Shown: positions 1 to 9,152 of the stretch, one piece after another
How positions within the stretch are numbered: position 1 is the first letter of the stretch
Layout: every line of letters starts with the position of its first letter
The notes under the pieces: generated by a model
What the model saw: only the letters and a program-made list of their open reading frames with translations
The model's database searches: none
What the model was told of the DNA's origin: nothing
Made by a program: the position numbers and the translations under genes
NCBI GenBank assembly: GCA_046262515.1
Contig: JBHEMP010000076.1
Coordinates: 1-15,950 of the forward strand
Origin: JAXDLW01 sp046262515
GTDB lineage: Bacteria; Chloroflexota; Dormibacteria; DASZGP01
Length of the DNA stretch: 15,950 bases
Direction of reading: 5' to 3'

Positions 1-2093
<2,093 letters not shown>

Positions 2094-2097
2094 GCCT

Positions 2098-2117
2098 GCC
2101 CCGGGAAGATCCGGGGC
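2098..2117 (+). other. Hairpin just after purL
   Basis: A perfect 7-bp inverted repeat, GCCCCGG (2098-2104) and CCGGGGC (2111-2117), with a 6-nt loop GAAGAT, starts 5 nt after the purL stop. No T-run follows, so it is not a convincing intrinsic terminator. It could stabilise the 3' end of an upstream transcript or attenuate read-through into purF; this is inference. Confidence 0.4.
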
Positions 2118-2162
2118 GCCGCGCCGGTTGGTAAAAGCGCATGAAGGGAGGGGGACCCCGGT

Positions 2163-2239
2163 TACACTTGCCGAAGGTGGACCGCGTCACGCCTGAGGAG
2201 GGCGTCCCCGACAGTCCCCAGGGTGGTGGGATGTATAGT
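2163..2239 (+). promoter_or_regulatory. Candidate internal promoter region ahead of purF
   Basis: Two -10-like hexamers lie in the purL-purF gap: TACACT at 2163-2168 and TATAGT at 2234-2239. Neither has a good -35 at 16-18 nt. TACACT stands 8 nt before an in-frame GTG (2177), a spacing compatible with a leaderless purF mRNA. TATAGT would put transcription start after the ATG at 2231 and favour the GTG at 2255. The gap is larger than elsewhere in the cluster, which fits an internal promoter, but the evidence is weak. Confidence 0.25.
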
Positions 2240-3745
2240 CCGACGCTGCCCGCCGTGAGTCTGCGAACGTGGCAGGGGTACGAGGCAGGCCACCTCGACA
2301 AGCCCGCCGACGAGTGCGGAGTCTTCGGCATATTCGCCCCCGGGCATGACGTTGCCAACATCACCTACTTCGGTCTCTACGCGCTGCAGCATCGCGGCCA
2401 GGAGTCCGCCGGGATCTCGGTGAGCGATGGCAGGCGGCTGAACACGGTCAAGGACATGGGTCTGGTGGCGCAGGTGTTCGATGAGCCCAACAAGATGACC
2501 AGCCTCAAGGGGGATATCGCCCTCGGCCACACCCGCTACTCCACCACGGGGTCGAACAAGCTCTTCAACGCCCAGCCGATGATCGTGGAACATCCCCAGA
2601 TCGGACCCATCGCCATCGGCCACAACGGGAACCTGACCAACTCCCGGCAGCTGCGCGAGGAGCTGGAGCAGAAGGGGATCGAATTCGAGACCAGTTCCGA
2701 CACCGAGGTCATCCTGCGGCTGATCAGCCAGACCCCGGGGCCGGACGCCAAGACCGTCCTGCGACGCTCGCTGCCGCGCCTCGAGGGCGCGTTCTCGCTG
2801 GTCTTCCTGACCAAGGACAGCATCATCGGCATCCGCGACTCGCTGGGCGTGCGCCCGCTCTGCCTGGGGACCTACGAGAACGGGTGGATCCTGGCCAGCG
2901 AGAGCTGCGCCCTGGACACCGTGCGCGCGAAGTTCCTCCGCGAGGTTGATCCCGGCGAGGTGGTGATCATCAACCGCGACGGCGTCCAGACCTTCGATGC
3001 CCAGATCTCCCTCCGCAAGGCCGCGTGCATGTTCGAATTCATCTACTTCGCCCGGCCTGATTCGCACATGATGGGGCGCAACCTCTACGAGGCGCGCCGC
3101 CGCATGGGGCGAGAGCTGGCCCGCCAGGACCTGGCCCGCGGTGGGTTCGAGGCCGACGTGGTCATCTCCATGCCGGACAGCGGCACCCCGGCGGCCCACG
3201 GGTACGCCGAGGAAATCGGCATCCCCTTCCGGGACGGCCTGATCAAGAGCCGCTACATCACCCGGACGTTCATCCAGCCCACGCAGCAGCTGCGCGAGGC
3301 AGGCGTCCGTCTCAAGTTCAACCCGGTGCGCCCGGTGCTGGAGGGGAAACGCGTCGTGGTGATCGACGACTCGATCGTCCGCGGCAGCACCAGCCGCCAG
3401 GTGGTCGACATGCTGCGCTGGTCCGGCGCCCGCGAGGTGCACATGCGCGTGGCCTCGCCACCTCTCCATTACCCGTGTTTCATGGGCATAGACATCGGTA
3501 GCCGCAAGGAACTCATCGCCGTCGGACGCACCGAGGCGGAGATCTGTGAGGTCATCGGCGCCAACAGCCTGGTCTACCTGCAAATGGATGGACTGGTCAA
3601 AGCGGTGGGGCATCGCATCGACAACTTCTGCCTCGCCTGCTTTGACGGCGAATACCCCGTGAGCGTGCCCGTGCAGCTGGAGATGGACAAGCTGTCCCTG
3701 GAACCCAGCCCTCGCGCGCAGCCGGCGGGCCGGCCCGGGGCGTAG
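2231..3745 (+). CDS. purF: Amidophosphoribosyltransferase (PurF)
   Basis: First committed step of purine synthesis: PRPP plus glutamine gives 5-phosphoribosylamine. From ATG 2231 (504 aa) the N-terminal class II glutamine amidotransferase domain has nucleophile Cys29 (DECGVFGIF), LQHRGQESAGI (52-62), GHTRYSTTGSN and IGHNGNLTN. The C-terminal PRTase domain has the PRPP loop VVVIDDSIVRGS (375-386). Cysteines at about 266, 416, 467 and 470 (CMFEFIYFARP, YPCFMGID, CLAC) match the four [4Fe-4S] ligands of the Bacillus-type enzyme, so this should be the iron-sulfur, propeptide-processed form. The start is uncertain: the frame is open back to ATG 2141, and GTG 2177 and GTG 2255 are alternatives. I chose 2231 because it gives a 28-residue leader before the Cys and has a G-rich stretch before it. 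It lies 74 nt upstream of purM. Confidence 0.95.
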   Translation: MYSPTLPAVSLRTWQGYEAGHLDKPADECGVFGIFAPGHDVANITYFGLYALQHRGQESAGISVSDGRRLNTVKDMGLVAQVFDEPNKMTSLKGDIALGHTRYSTTGSNKLFNAQPMIVEHPQIGPIAIGHNGNLTNSRQLREELEQKGIEFETSSDTEVILRLISQTPGPDAKTVLRRSLPRLEGAFSLVFLTKDSIIGIRDSLGVRPLCLGTYENGWILASESCALDTVRAKFLREVDPGEVVIINRDGVQTFDAQISLRKAACMFEFIYFARPDSHMMGRNLYEARRRMGRELARQDLARGGFEADVVISMPDSGTPAAHGYAEEIGIPFRDGLIKSRYITRTFIQPTQQLREAGVRLKFNPVRPVLEGKRVVVIDDSIVRGSTSRQVVDMLRWSGAREVHMRVASPPLHYPCFMGIDIGSRKELIAVGRTEAEICEVIGANSLVYLQMDGLVKAVGHRIDNFCLACFDGEYPVSVPVQLEMDKLSLEPSPRAQPAGRPGA

Positions 3746-3766
3746 GGAAAATCGATCGCCGCCCCC

Positions 3767-3794
3767 GGGACAGGGGTGCGACCTCCACTAGAAT
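3767..3794 (+). promoter_or_regulatory. Candidate promoter ahead of purM
   Basis: GGGACA (3767-3772) and TAGAAT (3789-3794) are separated by 16 nt. They match the -35 and -10 consensus at 4 of 6 and 5 of 6 positions. Transcription would start near 3801 and give a short leader that still contains the purM ribosome binding site. It could provide independent expression of purM-purN-purH. This is a pattern match only; no terminator separates purF from purM. Confidence 0.4.
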
Positions 3795-3819
3795 CTGAGC
3801 CCGTGCCAAGGAGTACCTG

Positions 3820-4836
3820 ATGGGGGATCTCAGATACATCGACGCCGGCGTGGATATCGACGCCGGCAATCGCGCCGTACAGATGATCAAACGCGCGGTC
3901 AGCTCGACCCAGAAGGCGTCGACGATCGGTGACCTGGGGCGTTTCGCGGGCGCATTTGCGATGCCCTCGGGCTACCGTGAGCCAATCCTCATCGCCAGCA
4001 CGGATTCCGTGGGCACCAAGGTCAAGATCGCGATCGCAACGGGTCGCCATCGCGGCATCGGGATCGACCTCGTCAACCACTGCGTCAACGACATCGCGAC
4101 CAGCGGTGCCGAGCCGATGTTCTTCCTCGACTATTTCGCCACCGGCAAGCTCAAGCCGGAATTGCTGGCCGAGATCGTCGACGGCGTCGCGGAGGCCTGC
4201 CGGGACGCCGGAGCGGCGCTGATCGGCGGGGAGACGGCGGAGATGCCGGGGGTCTACGCGCTGGGGGACTACGACATCGCCGGGTTCATCGTGGGGGTCG
4301 TCGACCGGGCCAACCTGATCGAGGAGTCGCGGGTCTCCGCCGGTGACGTCCTGGTCGGGCTTCCCAGCAGCGGCCTGCATACCAACGGTTTCAGCATGGT
4401 TCGATACCTCTTTAAAGAGGACAAACTCAACGATCCCCACCCCGGGCTGGACCGGCCCCTGGCCGATGAGCTGCTGGAGCCGCACCGCTCCTACCTTGCC
4501 GACCTCCGGCTGGCGCGCGGCGCGGTCGAGGTCCTGGGGGTGGCGCACATTACAGGCGGGGGGCTGCTCGAGAACGTACCTCGCTGCCTCCCGGATGGCC
4601 TCGGAGCGGAAATAGAGAGCTCGACGTGGGCCCTGCCCAGGATCTTCCAGTTGATTGCCTCCCGCGGTGTCCGCGACGAGGAGATGTGGCGGACCTTCAA
4701 CATGGGCATCGGCATGGTGCTGGTGGTGCGCCCCGCCGACGCGCCGGAGTTGCTGCGCGCGCTCGACGGCAGCGGGGCTGTCGAGATCGGTAGGGTGATC
4801 AAGCAGAGAGGGCCGGAAAGGGTCCTGATCGGTTGA
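3820..4836 (+). CDS. purM: Phosphoribosylformylglycinamidine cyclo-ligase (AIR synthetase, PurM)
   Basis: ATP-dependent ring closure of FGAM to aminoimidazole ribonucleotide, step five of the pathway, cytoplasmic. The 338-aa product has the usual length for PurM. Family motifs are in order: YIDAGVDIDAGNRAV (6-20), STDSVGTKVK (60-69, nucleotide/phosphate contacts), HCVNDIATSGAEPMFFLDY (87-105), IGGETAEMPG (135-144), PSSGLHTNGFS and HITGGGLLENVPR. The ATG start at 3820 is supported by AAGGAG at 3808-3813, six bases upstream. It is structurally related to PurL, as expected for the family. The stop TGA (4834-4836) overlaps the TTG start of purN, indicating coupled translation. Confidence 0.98.
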   Translation: MGDLRYIDAGVDIDAGNRAVQMIKRAVSSTQKASTIGDLGRFAGAFAMPSGYREPILIASTDSVGTKVKIAIATGRHRGIGIDLVNHCVNDIATSGAEPMFFLDYFATGKLKPELLAEIVDGVAEACRDAGAALIGGETAEMPGVYALGDYDIAGFIVGVVDRANLIEESRVSAGDVLVGLPSSGLHTNGFSMVRYLFKEDKLNDPHPGLDRPLADELLEPHRSYLADLRLARGAVEVLGVAHITGGGLLENVPRCLPDGLGAEIESSTWALPRIFQLIASRGVRDEEMWRTFNMGIGMVLVVRPADAPELLRALDGSGAVEIGRVIKQRGPERVLIG

Positions 4837-5426
4837 GCCGCATCGGCGTCCTGGTGTCCGGGCGCGGCAGCAACCTGGCGGCGATCTTGGATGCCTGCGC
4901 CGGGGGACGTATCGATGGCGAGGTGGTGGTCGTCGCCAGCAACAAACAATGCCCGGCGCTGGAGATAGCCCGCGCCGCCGGGGTTCCCGTGGTCCGCGTT
5001 TTCAGCCTGGCCGACCACGGCAACAACCTGGCTCAGCGGGACGCTGCCATGGCCGACGTCCTTGAAGCCAACGAGATCGACCTCGTCGTTACCGCCGGCT
5101 ACGACCGCATCAGCGACGAGGGTTTTGTCGCCCGCTTCCCGGGAAGGATTGTCAACGTTCATCCATCGCTGCTCCCGGCTTTTGGGGGTTCGATGCATGC
5201 CATCCGCCAGGCTTTTGAAGCCGGGGTGCCCCAAACCGGCGTGACCATCCACCTGATCGAACCTGGCACGGTCGACAGCGGCACCATCCTGGCCCAGGAG
5301 ACCGTGCCCATCCCCGCCGAGTGCAGCCTTGAACAACTGGAGGAACTTGTGCACCAGACCGAGCACCGGCTACTACCGACAGTCATCCAACGCCTGATCC
5401 AGGAGTCGCCGGTGTCGTCGCGGTGA
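4833..5426 (+). CDS. purN: Phosphoribosylglycinamide formyltransferase (GAR transformylase, PurN)
   Basis: Transfers formyl from 10-formyl-THF to GAR, giving FGAR (third step). At 197 aa it is close to the usual length of about 200. The phosphate-binding loop SGRGSNL is at 9-15 near the N-terminus. The catalytic triad of the family is present: Asn108 and His110 in NVHPSLLPAF, and Asp148 in GTVDSGTILAQE. TAGYDRIS (88-95) replaces the commoner AGFMRILS. The start is TTG at 4833, whose last two bases belong to the purM stop (TTGA), with a loose GGAAAGGG at 4815-4822 as ribosome site. An ATG start is not available near the motif, so TTG is required. It ends in a GTGA overlap with purH. Confidence 0.96.
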   Translation: MSRIGVLVSGRGSNLAAILDACAGGRIDGEVVVVASNKQCPALEIARAAGVPVVRVFSLADHGNNLAQRDAAMADVLEANEIDLVVTAGYDRISDEGFVARFPGRIVNVHPSLLPAFGGSMHAIRQAFEAGVPQTGVTIHLIEPGTVDSGTILAQETVPIPAECSLEQLEELVHQTEHRLLPTVIQRLIQESPVSSR

Positions 5427-6937
5427 AGGCCCTGCTTTCCGTCTTCGACAAGACCGGGATCGTGGACTTCGCCCGCGGCCTGGTTGAGCTGGGTTATGAC
5501 ATCCACAGCACTGGCGGCACCAAACGCGCGCTGTCGGAGGCCGGCGTGCCCGTGCACAGTGTCAGCGAGCTGACGGGGTTCCCGGAGATCATGGGGGGGC
5601 GGGTCAAGACGCTGCACCCGGGCGTCCATGCCGCCATCCTTGCCAACCGCGCAGAGCCGGAGCACATGCGCCAGCTGGCGGAACAGGGTCTTGAGGCGAT
5701 CGATGTTGTGGCGGTGAACCTGTACCCCTTCGAAGCCACGATCTCGAAGCCGGGAGTCGGACTGGCAGAGGCCATCGAGAACATCGACATCGGAGGCCCT
5801 GCGATGGTCCGGGCGGCTGCCAAAAACCACGCCTCGGTGACCATCGTCGTCGACCCGGGCGAATACCCGGCCGTCCTTGAGGAGCTGCGCGCCGGTGGGC
5901 CCGCGGCGGAGCGCAGGCTGGAACTGGCCCGCGCAGCCTACGCCCACACCGCGGCCTATGACAGCGCGATCGCCGCATACCTGCGTGGCCGCCAGCCGGC
6001 GGAGGACTGGCCCGCCGACTTCTCGATCGGGGGACACAAGCGGCAGAACATGCGTTACGGCGAAAACCCTCACCAGACCGCGGCGCTTTACGTTTCCGGC
6101 ACCGGGGGCGGGGTCGCCGGGGCGGAGCAGCTGCACGGGATCGAACTTTCCTACAACAACATCGTCGACGTGGACGCCGCATGGGAGCTGGTCGCCGACC
6201 TGCCCCATCCCTCCGCCGCCATCATCAAGCACACCAACCCGTGCGGCGCCGCGGCAGGGGCCACCCTCGCGGAGGCGTACCGCCGGGCCTACGACTGCGA
6301 CAGGGTCTCGGCCTTTGGTGGGATCGTCGCCCTGAACGAGGAGTGCGACCTTGACACCGCCGGCAGTATCGCGGAAATCAACGTTGAGGTGGTCGCGGCG
6401 CCGTCATTCACGCCAGAGGCCCTGGAGGTGCTGCGCAGGAAGAAGAAGATCCGCGTACTGCGGATGCCGCCGGCGGCGCCCTTCCCGGTGGTCAAGATGG
6501 TCTCCGGCGGCTTCCTGGTGCAGGGCGGGGACGCGCTCGCGGTTGGTCGCGCGGCCATGCGAAGCGTCGGCCGCAGGCAGCCCACCGAGTTGGAGTGGGA
6601 CCAGCTCCTGTTCGCCTGGCGGGTCGTCAAGCACGTCAAATCTAACGCCATCGTTCTCGCCCGGGACAACGCCGCCGTGGGCGTTGGGGCGGGGCAGATG
6701 AGCCGGGTCGAATCGGTCCAGCTCGCGGCCGCCCGGGCCGGCGAAAAGGCCGCGGGAAGCGTCCTTGCCTCGGACGCCTTTTTCCCGTTCCCCGACGGCG
6801 TGGAGGCAGCGGCGGACGCCGGCGTCACGGCGGTCATCCAACCGGGAGGCAGCATCAACGACGACAAGGTCCTCGCCCTCGCCGACGAGCGCGGGGTGGC
6901 CATGGTCTACACCGGCCACCGCCACTTCCGCCACTAG
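5423..6937 (+). CDS. purH: Bifunctional AICAR transformylase / IMP cyclohydrolase (PurH)
   Basis: Catalyses the last two steps of IMP synthesis. The N-terminal MGS-like cyclohydrolase domain (about 1-195) carries SVFDKTGIVDFA, STGGTKRAL, GGRVKTLHPGVHAAILANR and ENIDIGGPAMVRAAAKNH. The transformylase domain carries RYGENPHQTAALY (211-223), the catalytic Lys-His pair in KHTNPCG (269-275), SAFGGIVALN, SNAIVLARDN and the C-terminal GGSINDDKVLALADERG. Length 504 aa is normal for PurH. The start is GTG 5423 in a 4-nt GTGA overlap with purN. AGGAG at 5401-5405 is 17 nt away, too far for a typical ribosome site, so re-initiation by terminating ribosomes is likely. It is the last pur gene of the cluster here. 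Confidence 0.98.
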   Translation: MKALLSVFDKTGIVDFARGLVELGYDIHSTGGTKRALSEAGVPVHSVSELTGFPEIMGGRVKTLHPGVHAAILANRAEPEHMRQLAEQGLEAIDVVAVNLYPFEATISKPGVGLAEAIENIDIGGPAMVRAAAKNHASVTIVVDPGEYPAVLEELRAGGPAAERRLELARAAYAHTAAYDSAIAAYLRGRQPAEDWPADFSIGGHKRQNMRYGENPHQTAALYVSGTGGGVAGAEQLHGIELSYNNIVDVDAAWELVADLPHPSAAIIKHTNPCGAAAGATLAEAYRRAYDCDRVSAFGGIVALNEECDLDTAGSIAEINVEVVAAPSFTPEALEVLRRKKKIRVLRMPPAAPFPVVKMVSGGFLVQGGDALAVGRAAMRSVGRRQPTELEWDQLLFAWRVVKHVKSNAIVLARDNAAVGVGAGQMSRVESVQLAAARAGEKAAGSVLASDAFFPFPDGVEAAADAGVTAVIQPGGSINDDKVLALADERGVAMVYTGHRHFRH

Positions 6938-6940
6938 GTA

Positions 6941-7136
6941 CGGGGCCGCAAGGCACCCAGGCTCGGCGTCGGCACCGCCGCTGCGCGGCTGCTGCGATTC
7001 TCGCTCACGTACCGTGCGTACGCTCGCTCCGAGTCTCGCTACCTCCTTGATCCTGGGACACCTATCGGCCCCTCTTCCAGGCTGACTACGCGGTCGGGGC
7101 CGCAGGGCGCCCAGGCTCGGCGTCGGCACCGCCGCT
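6941..7136 (+). repeat. Diverged direct repeat pair in the purH-phrB gap
   Basis: The 216-nt gap (6938-7153) has no plausible gene. It contains two 42-nt copies, 6941-6982 and 7095-7136, that differ at only two positions (A/G at repeat positions 11 and 14), a period of 154 nt. After each copy a shared CTGCGATTCT recurs, offset by a few bases. The spacer holds short internal repeats (CTCGCT, CGTAC...GTACG). It looks like one and a third units of a tandem repeat, or one dispersed intergenic element flanked by a partial second copy. The second copy runs to within 18 nt of the photolyase start. No terminator-like hairpin with a T-run was seen. Confidence 0.75.
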
Positions 7137-7153
7137 CCTGCGATTCTTAGCTG

Positions 7154-8557
7154 ATGGAGTGTGTCATCCACTGGTTCCGGCGTGACCTGCGCCTGCGCGA
7201 CAACACCGCACTTGAGGGAGCGCTGCGCACCGGCGTGCCGGTGGTGCCTGTGTTCATCCTTGATCACCGGCTGTTGAGCCAGCCCACTATGGGGGAGCGG
7301 CGCCTGCAGTTCCTGCGCACGGCGCTCCTCGACCTCGACGCCCGGCTGCGGGAGCGGGGGAGTCGCCTTCTGGTGCTGCGCGCCGACGACCCGGCGAGGG
7401 AACTCAACCGCGTGGCCGAGGAGGTGGGGGCGTGGGCCCTCTTCTTCAACCGGGACTACACGCCCTACGCGCGATGGCGGGATACCCGGGCTACCCGCGG
7501 CATGCAGATGACGGGCGTGGTCACCATGCCCACGGACGACCTCCTGCTGGTGCCGCCACTGGCGACGTTGGGGGCAGGGGACAGGTTTCCTGAGACCTTC
7601 GCCGCCTTTACGCGCCGCTGGTTTGAAGCGCTGGACCTCGAGCCGGAACCCGCGCCCGTTGACGGCGCCTTCATGGCGGCCGAGGAGATGCCGGCCGGTG
7701 CCGCCGGCTGGGAAGACCTGCTCAGTCCCGGCCTGGCCGCGGCCTCCGACTGGCCCGGGGCGACCCCCCTTTCCGCCGAAACGCGGTTGGTCGATTTCGT
7801 CCGGCACCAGCTCGCGGGGTACCTGGAGGGACGTGACCGCCGTGGTGAGTTGAACCTGACTTCGCGCCTCTCTGCCGCCCTCAAATTCGGCACGATCTCA
7901 GTACGCCGGGTGGCGCGCACGGCCATCGCGTACGCGGCGCAAGACCCCCAGAGCCAGCCGGCGACCGAACGTTTCATCCTTGAGCTGGGCTGGCGGGACT
8001 ACGCACATCACATGCTCTTCCATCGCCCCGAGTTGCTGCGCGAGCCACTGCGTCACCCCGCGGGGGCGATGTCATCCGCGCCGGTCGAGGGTGGGCTGGA
8101 CGCCTGGATCCGCGGGCAGACTGGGATCCCACTGGTGGATGCCGGGCTGGCCCAGATGCACACCGAGGGCTTCATGCACAACCGCGTTCGCATGGTCGTG
8201 GCGTCGTTCCTGGCCCACCAGCTGGGCGCCGACTGGCGGGCAGGCGAGCGGCATTTCGCCCGGCACCTGGTCGACCACGACGTGGCCAGTAACGACCTCG
8301 GCTGGCAGTGGGCGGTCGGAGTGGGAGCGAATGCCGCCCCCTACCGGCGCACCCTTACCCCGCGCCGCCAGGGCGAGAAGTTCGACCCGGGGGGCGTTTA
8401 CGTACGGCAGCACGTTCCCGCCTTGCGCGACGTCCCGGACCGGTACATCCACCATCCCTGGAACATGCCCTTGGACGTGCAGGAGAGCTCGGCCTGCCGC
8501 ATCGGTATCGATTACCCTGCACCTGTGACGGCGGTCGCGACGTCCCGCCGGCCCTAG
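7154..8557 (+). CDS. phrB: Deoxyribodipyrimidine photolyase (class I CPD type)
   Basis: Light-driven repair of cyclobutane pyrimidine dimers with FAD. The 467-aa protein has the N-terminal antenna (DNA_photolyase) domain with HWFRRDLRLRDNTAL (6-20) and FNRDYTPYARWRD (98-110), and a C-terminal FAD domain with TSRLSAALKFGTIS (236-249), LGWRDYAHHML (Trp280), GFMHNRVRM, DWRAGERHF (Trp361) and ASNDLGWQWAVG (Asn380, Trp384). Asn380 matches the residue facing flavin N5 in CPD photolyases. The distal Trp of the E. coli electron-transfer triad (W306) has no obvious counterpart around residue 309. The ATG at 7154 gives the standard N-terminus, but no Shine-Dalgarno precedes it. The stop is 1 nt from that of the convergent mazF-like gene. 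Confidence 0.94.
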   Translation: MECVIHWFRRDLRLRDNTALEGALRTGVPVVPVFILDHRLLSQPTMGERRLQFLRTALLDLDARLRERGSRLLVLRADDPARELNRVAEEVGAWALFFNRDYTPYARWRDTRATRGMQMTGVVTMPTDDLLLVPPLATLGAGDRFPETFAAFTRRWFEALDLEPEPAPVDGAFMAAEEMPAGAAGWEDLLSPGLAAASDWPGATPLSAETRLVDFVRHQLAGYLEGRDRRGELNLTSRLSAALKFGTISVRRVARTAIAYAAQDPQSQPATERFILELGWRDYAHHMLFHRPELLREPLRHPAGAMSSAPVEGGLDAWIRGQTGIPLVDAGLAQMHTEGFMHNRVRMVVASFLAHQLGADWRAGERHFARHLVDHDVASNDLGWQWAVGVGANAAPYRRTLTPRRQGEKFDPGGVYVRQHVPALRDVPDRYIHHPWNMPLDVQESSACRIGIDYPAPVTAVATSRRP

Positions 8558-8558
8558 A

Positions 8559-8858
8559 TCAGACCAGGTCGAAAGCAGCCTGGATTGCCTCGTGGAGGGC
8601 GATCTCCTGGTCGTCGAGGAGCCAACCACACTGCTCGAGCAGACGCTCGTTGGGGATGCTGACGATCTGATCACACTTGACTGCGGAGTCGTGGTCCAGA
8701 CCGTTCTGTCGGCCCACCGGCACTTCCGTCGCGATGCCGTGCTGTGTGCTGGTGATCGGAGCCACCGTGACCGTGGACATCCGACCGACCATGATCTCCC
8801 GGGTCAGCACCAGGACCGGGCGCCTCTTGTCAAGGCTGGCCCACCGAATCGGGCGCAA
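8559..8858 (-). CDS. MazF/PemK-family endoribonuclease toxin
   Basis: Probable sequence-specific mRNA interferase of a type II toxin-antitoxin module. The 99-aa product has the compact MazF core: RWASLDKRRPVLVLTRE (5-21, with the conserved RPV strand), TVTVAPITST (28-38 region, ITS motif), EVPVGRQNGLDHDSAVKCDQ and a C-terminal helix. It resembles the short actinobacterial MazF type that begins MRPI. The start is TTG at 8858, directly after the antitoxin TGA and in the same frame, so no start further upstream is possible. Start-stop contact suggests coupled translation, giving less toxin than antitoxin. The stop (8559-8561) sits 1 nt from the photolyase stop. The target sequence cannot be predicted. 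Confidence 0.88.
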   Translation of the reverse strand: MRPIRWASLDKRRPVLVLTREIMVGRMSTVTVAPITSTQHGIATEVPVGRQNGLDHDSAVKCDQIVSIPNERLLEQCGWLLDDQEIALHEAIQAAFDLV

Positions 8859-9098
8859 TCAGCCCGCTGAAATTGGGGTGTCGGCGACCGACCGGACGAT
8901 GGCCAGCAGATCGTCGTCGTGGAGCGCGCCCTTTTCGGCGAGTTTCTCGAGGTCCTGTTCAGCCCTGCGCCGCCGCGCGTCCCTCTCGATGAGCTTGGCC
9001 ACGAGGGAGGCACGGCTCTTGCTTCGCCCCGCCGCTACTTCCGCGTCGACGTAGGCCACGAGCCCAGCGGGCAATCTCACGGCGATCTGGGTGCTCAC
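8859..9098 (-). CDS. Ribbon-helix-helix antitoxin of the MazF-like toxin
   Basis: The 79-aa protein starts with a ribbon-helix-helix DNA-binding fold: QIAVRLPAGLVAYVDAEV (strand plus helix) followed by SRASLVAKLIERDARRRR. An acidic C-terminal part (about 46-79) should wrap the toxin. This layout is typical of the antitoxin partner of short MazF toxins. The GTG start at 9098 is chosen because it gives the standard M-x-x-QIAVRLP N-terminus. It lies 6 nt after TACCAT, the -10-like half of a palindrome, so the mRNA may be leaderless. It is transcribed together with the toxin and should repress its own promoter through the palindrome at 9103-9116 (inference). Confidence 0.88.
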   Translation of the reverse strand: MSTQIAVRLPAGLVAYVDAEVAAGRSKSRASLVAKLIERDARRRRAEQDLEKLAEKGALHDDDLLAIVRSVADTPISAG

Positions 9099-9102
9099 GC
9101 CC

Positions 9103-9116
9103 AGATGGTACCATCT
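9103..9116. promoter_or_regulatory. 14-bp perfect palindrome: probable TA operator and divergent -10 region
   Basis: AGATGGTACCATCT is a perfect palindrome in the 54-nt gap between the antitoxin GTG (9098, minus) and the hydrolase ATG (9153, plus). Each strand reads TGGTACCAT, an extended -10 pattern (TGn plus TACCAT). On the minus strand TACCAT lies 6 nt before the antitoxin start. On the plus strand it would start transcription near 9121, ahead of the hydrolase ribosome site. RHH antitoxins commonly bind such palindromes over their own promoter. Function is inferred from position and symmetry. Confidence 0.6.
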
Positions 9117-9152
9117 TGGGATTCACCCCTAGGAACCCCACGGGAGGACCTC

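Noticed and set aside
2098..2117. Intrinsic terminator after purL
   Set aside because: The stem is perfect but no T-run follows, so it is listed only as a hairpin.
2162..3613. 483-codon open frame on the minus strand opposite purF
   Set aside because: It is fully antisense to a certain purF and arises from high G+C and codon bias; its translation is rich in His, Val, Asp and Gly without any motif.
6404..7807. 467-codon minus-strand open frame across purH, the repeat gap and phrB
   Set aside because: Antisense to two well-identified genes and crossing the intergenic repeat; low-complexity Arg/Pro/Gly composition.
8919..9152. 78-codon N-terminal extension of the dienelactone hydrolase frame
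   Set aside because: It is antisense to the antitoxin, and a good ribosome site precedes ATG 9153.
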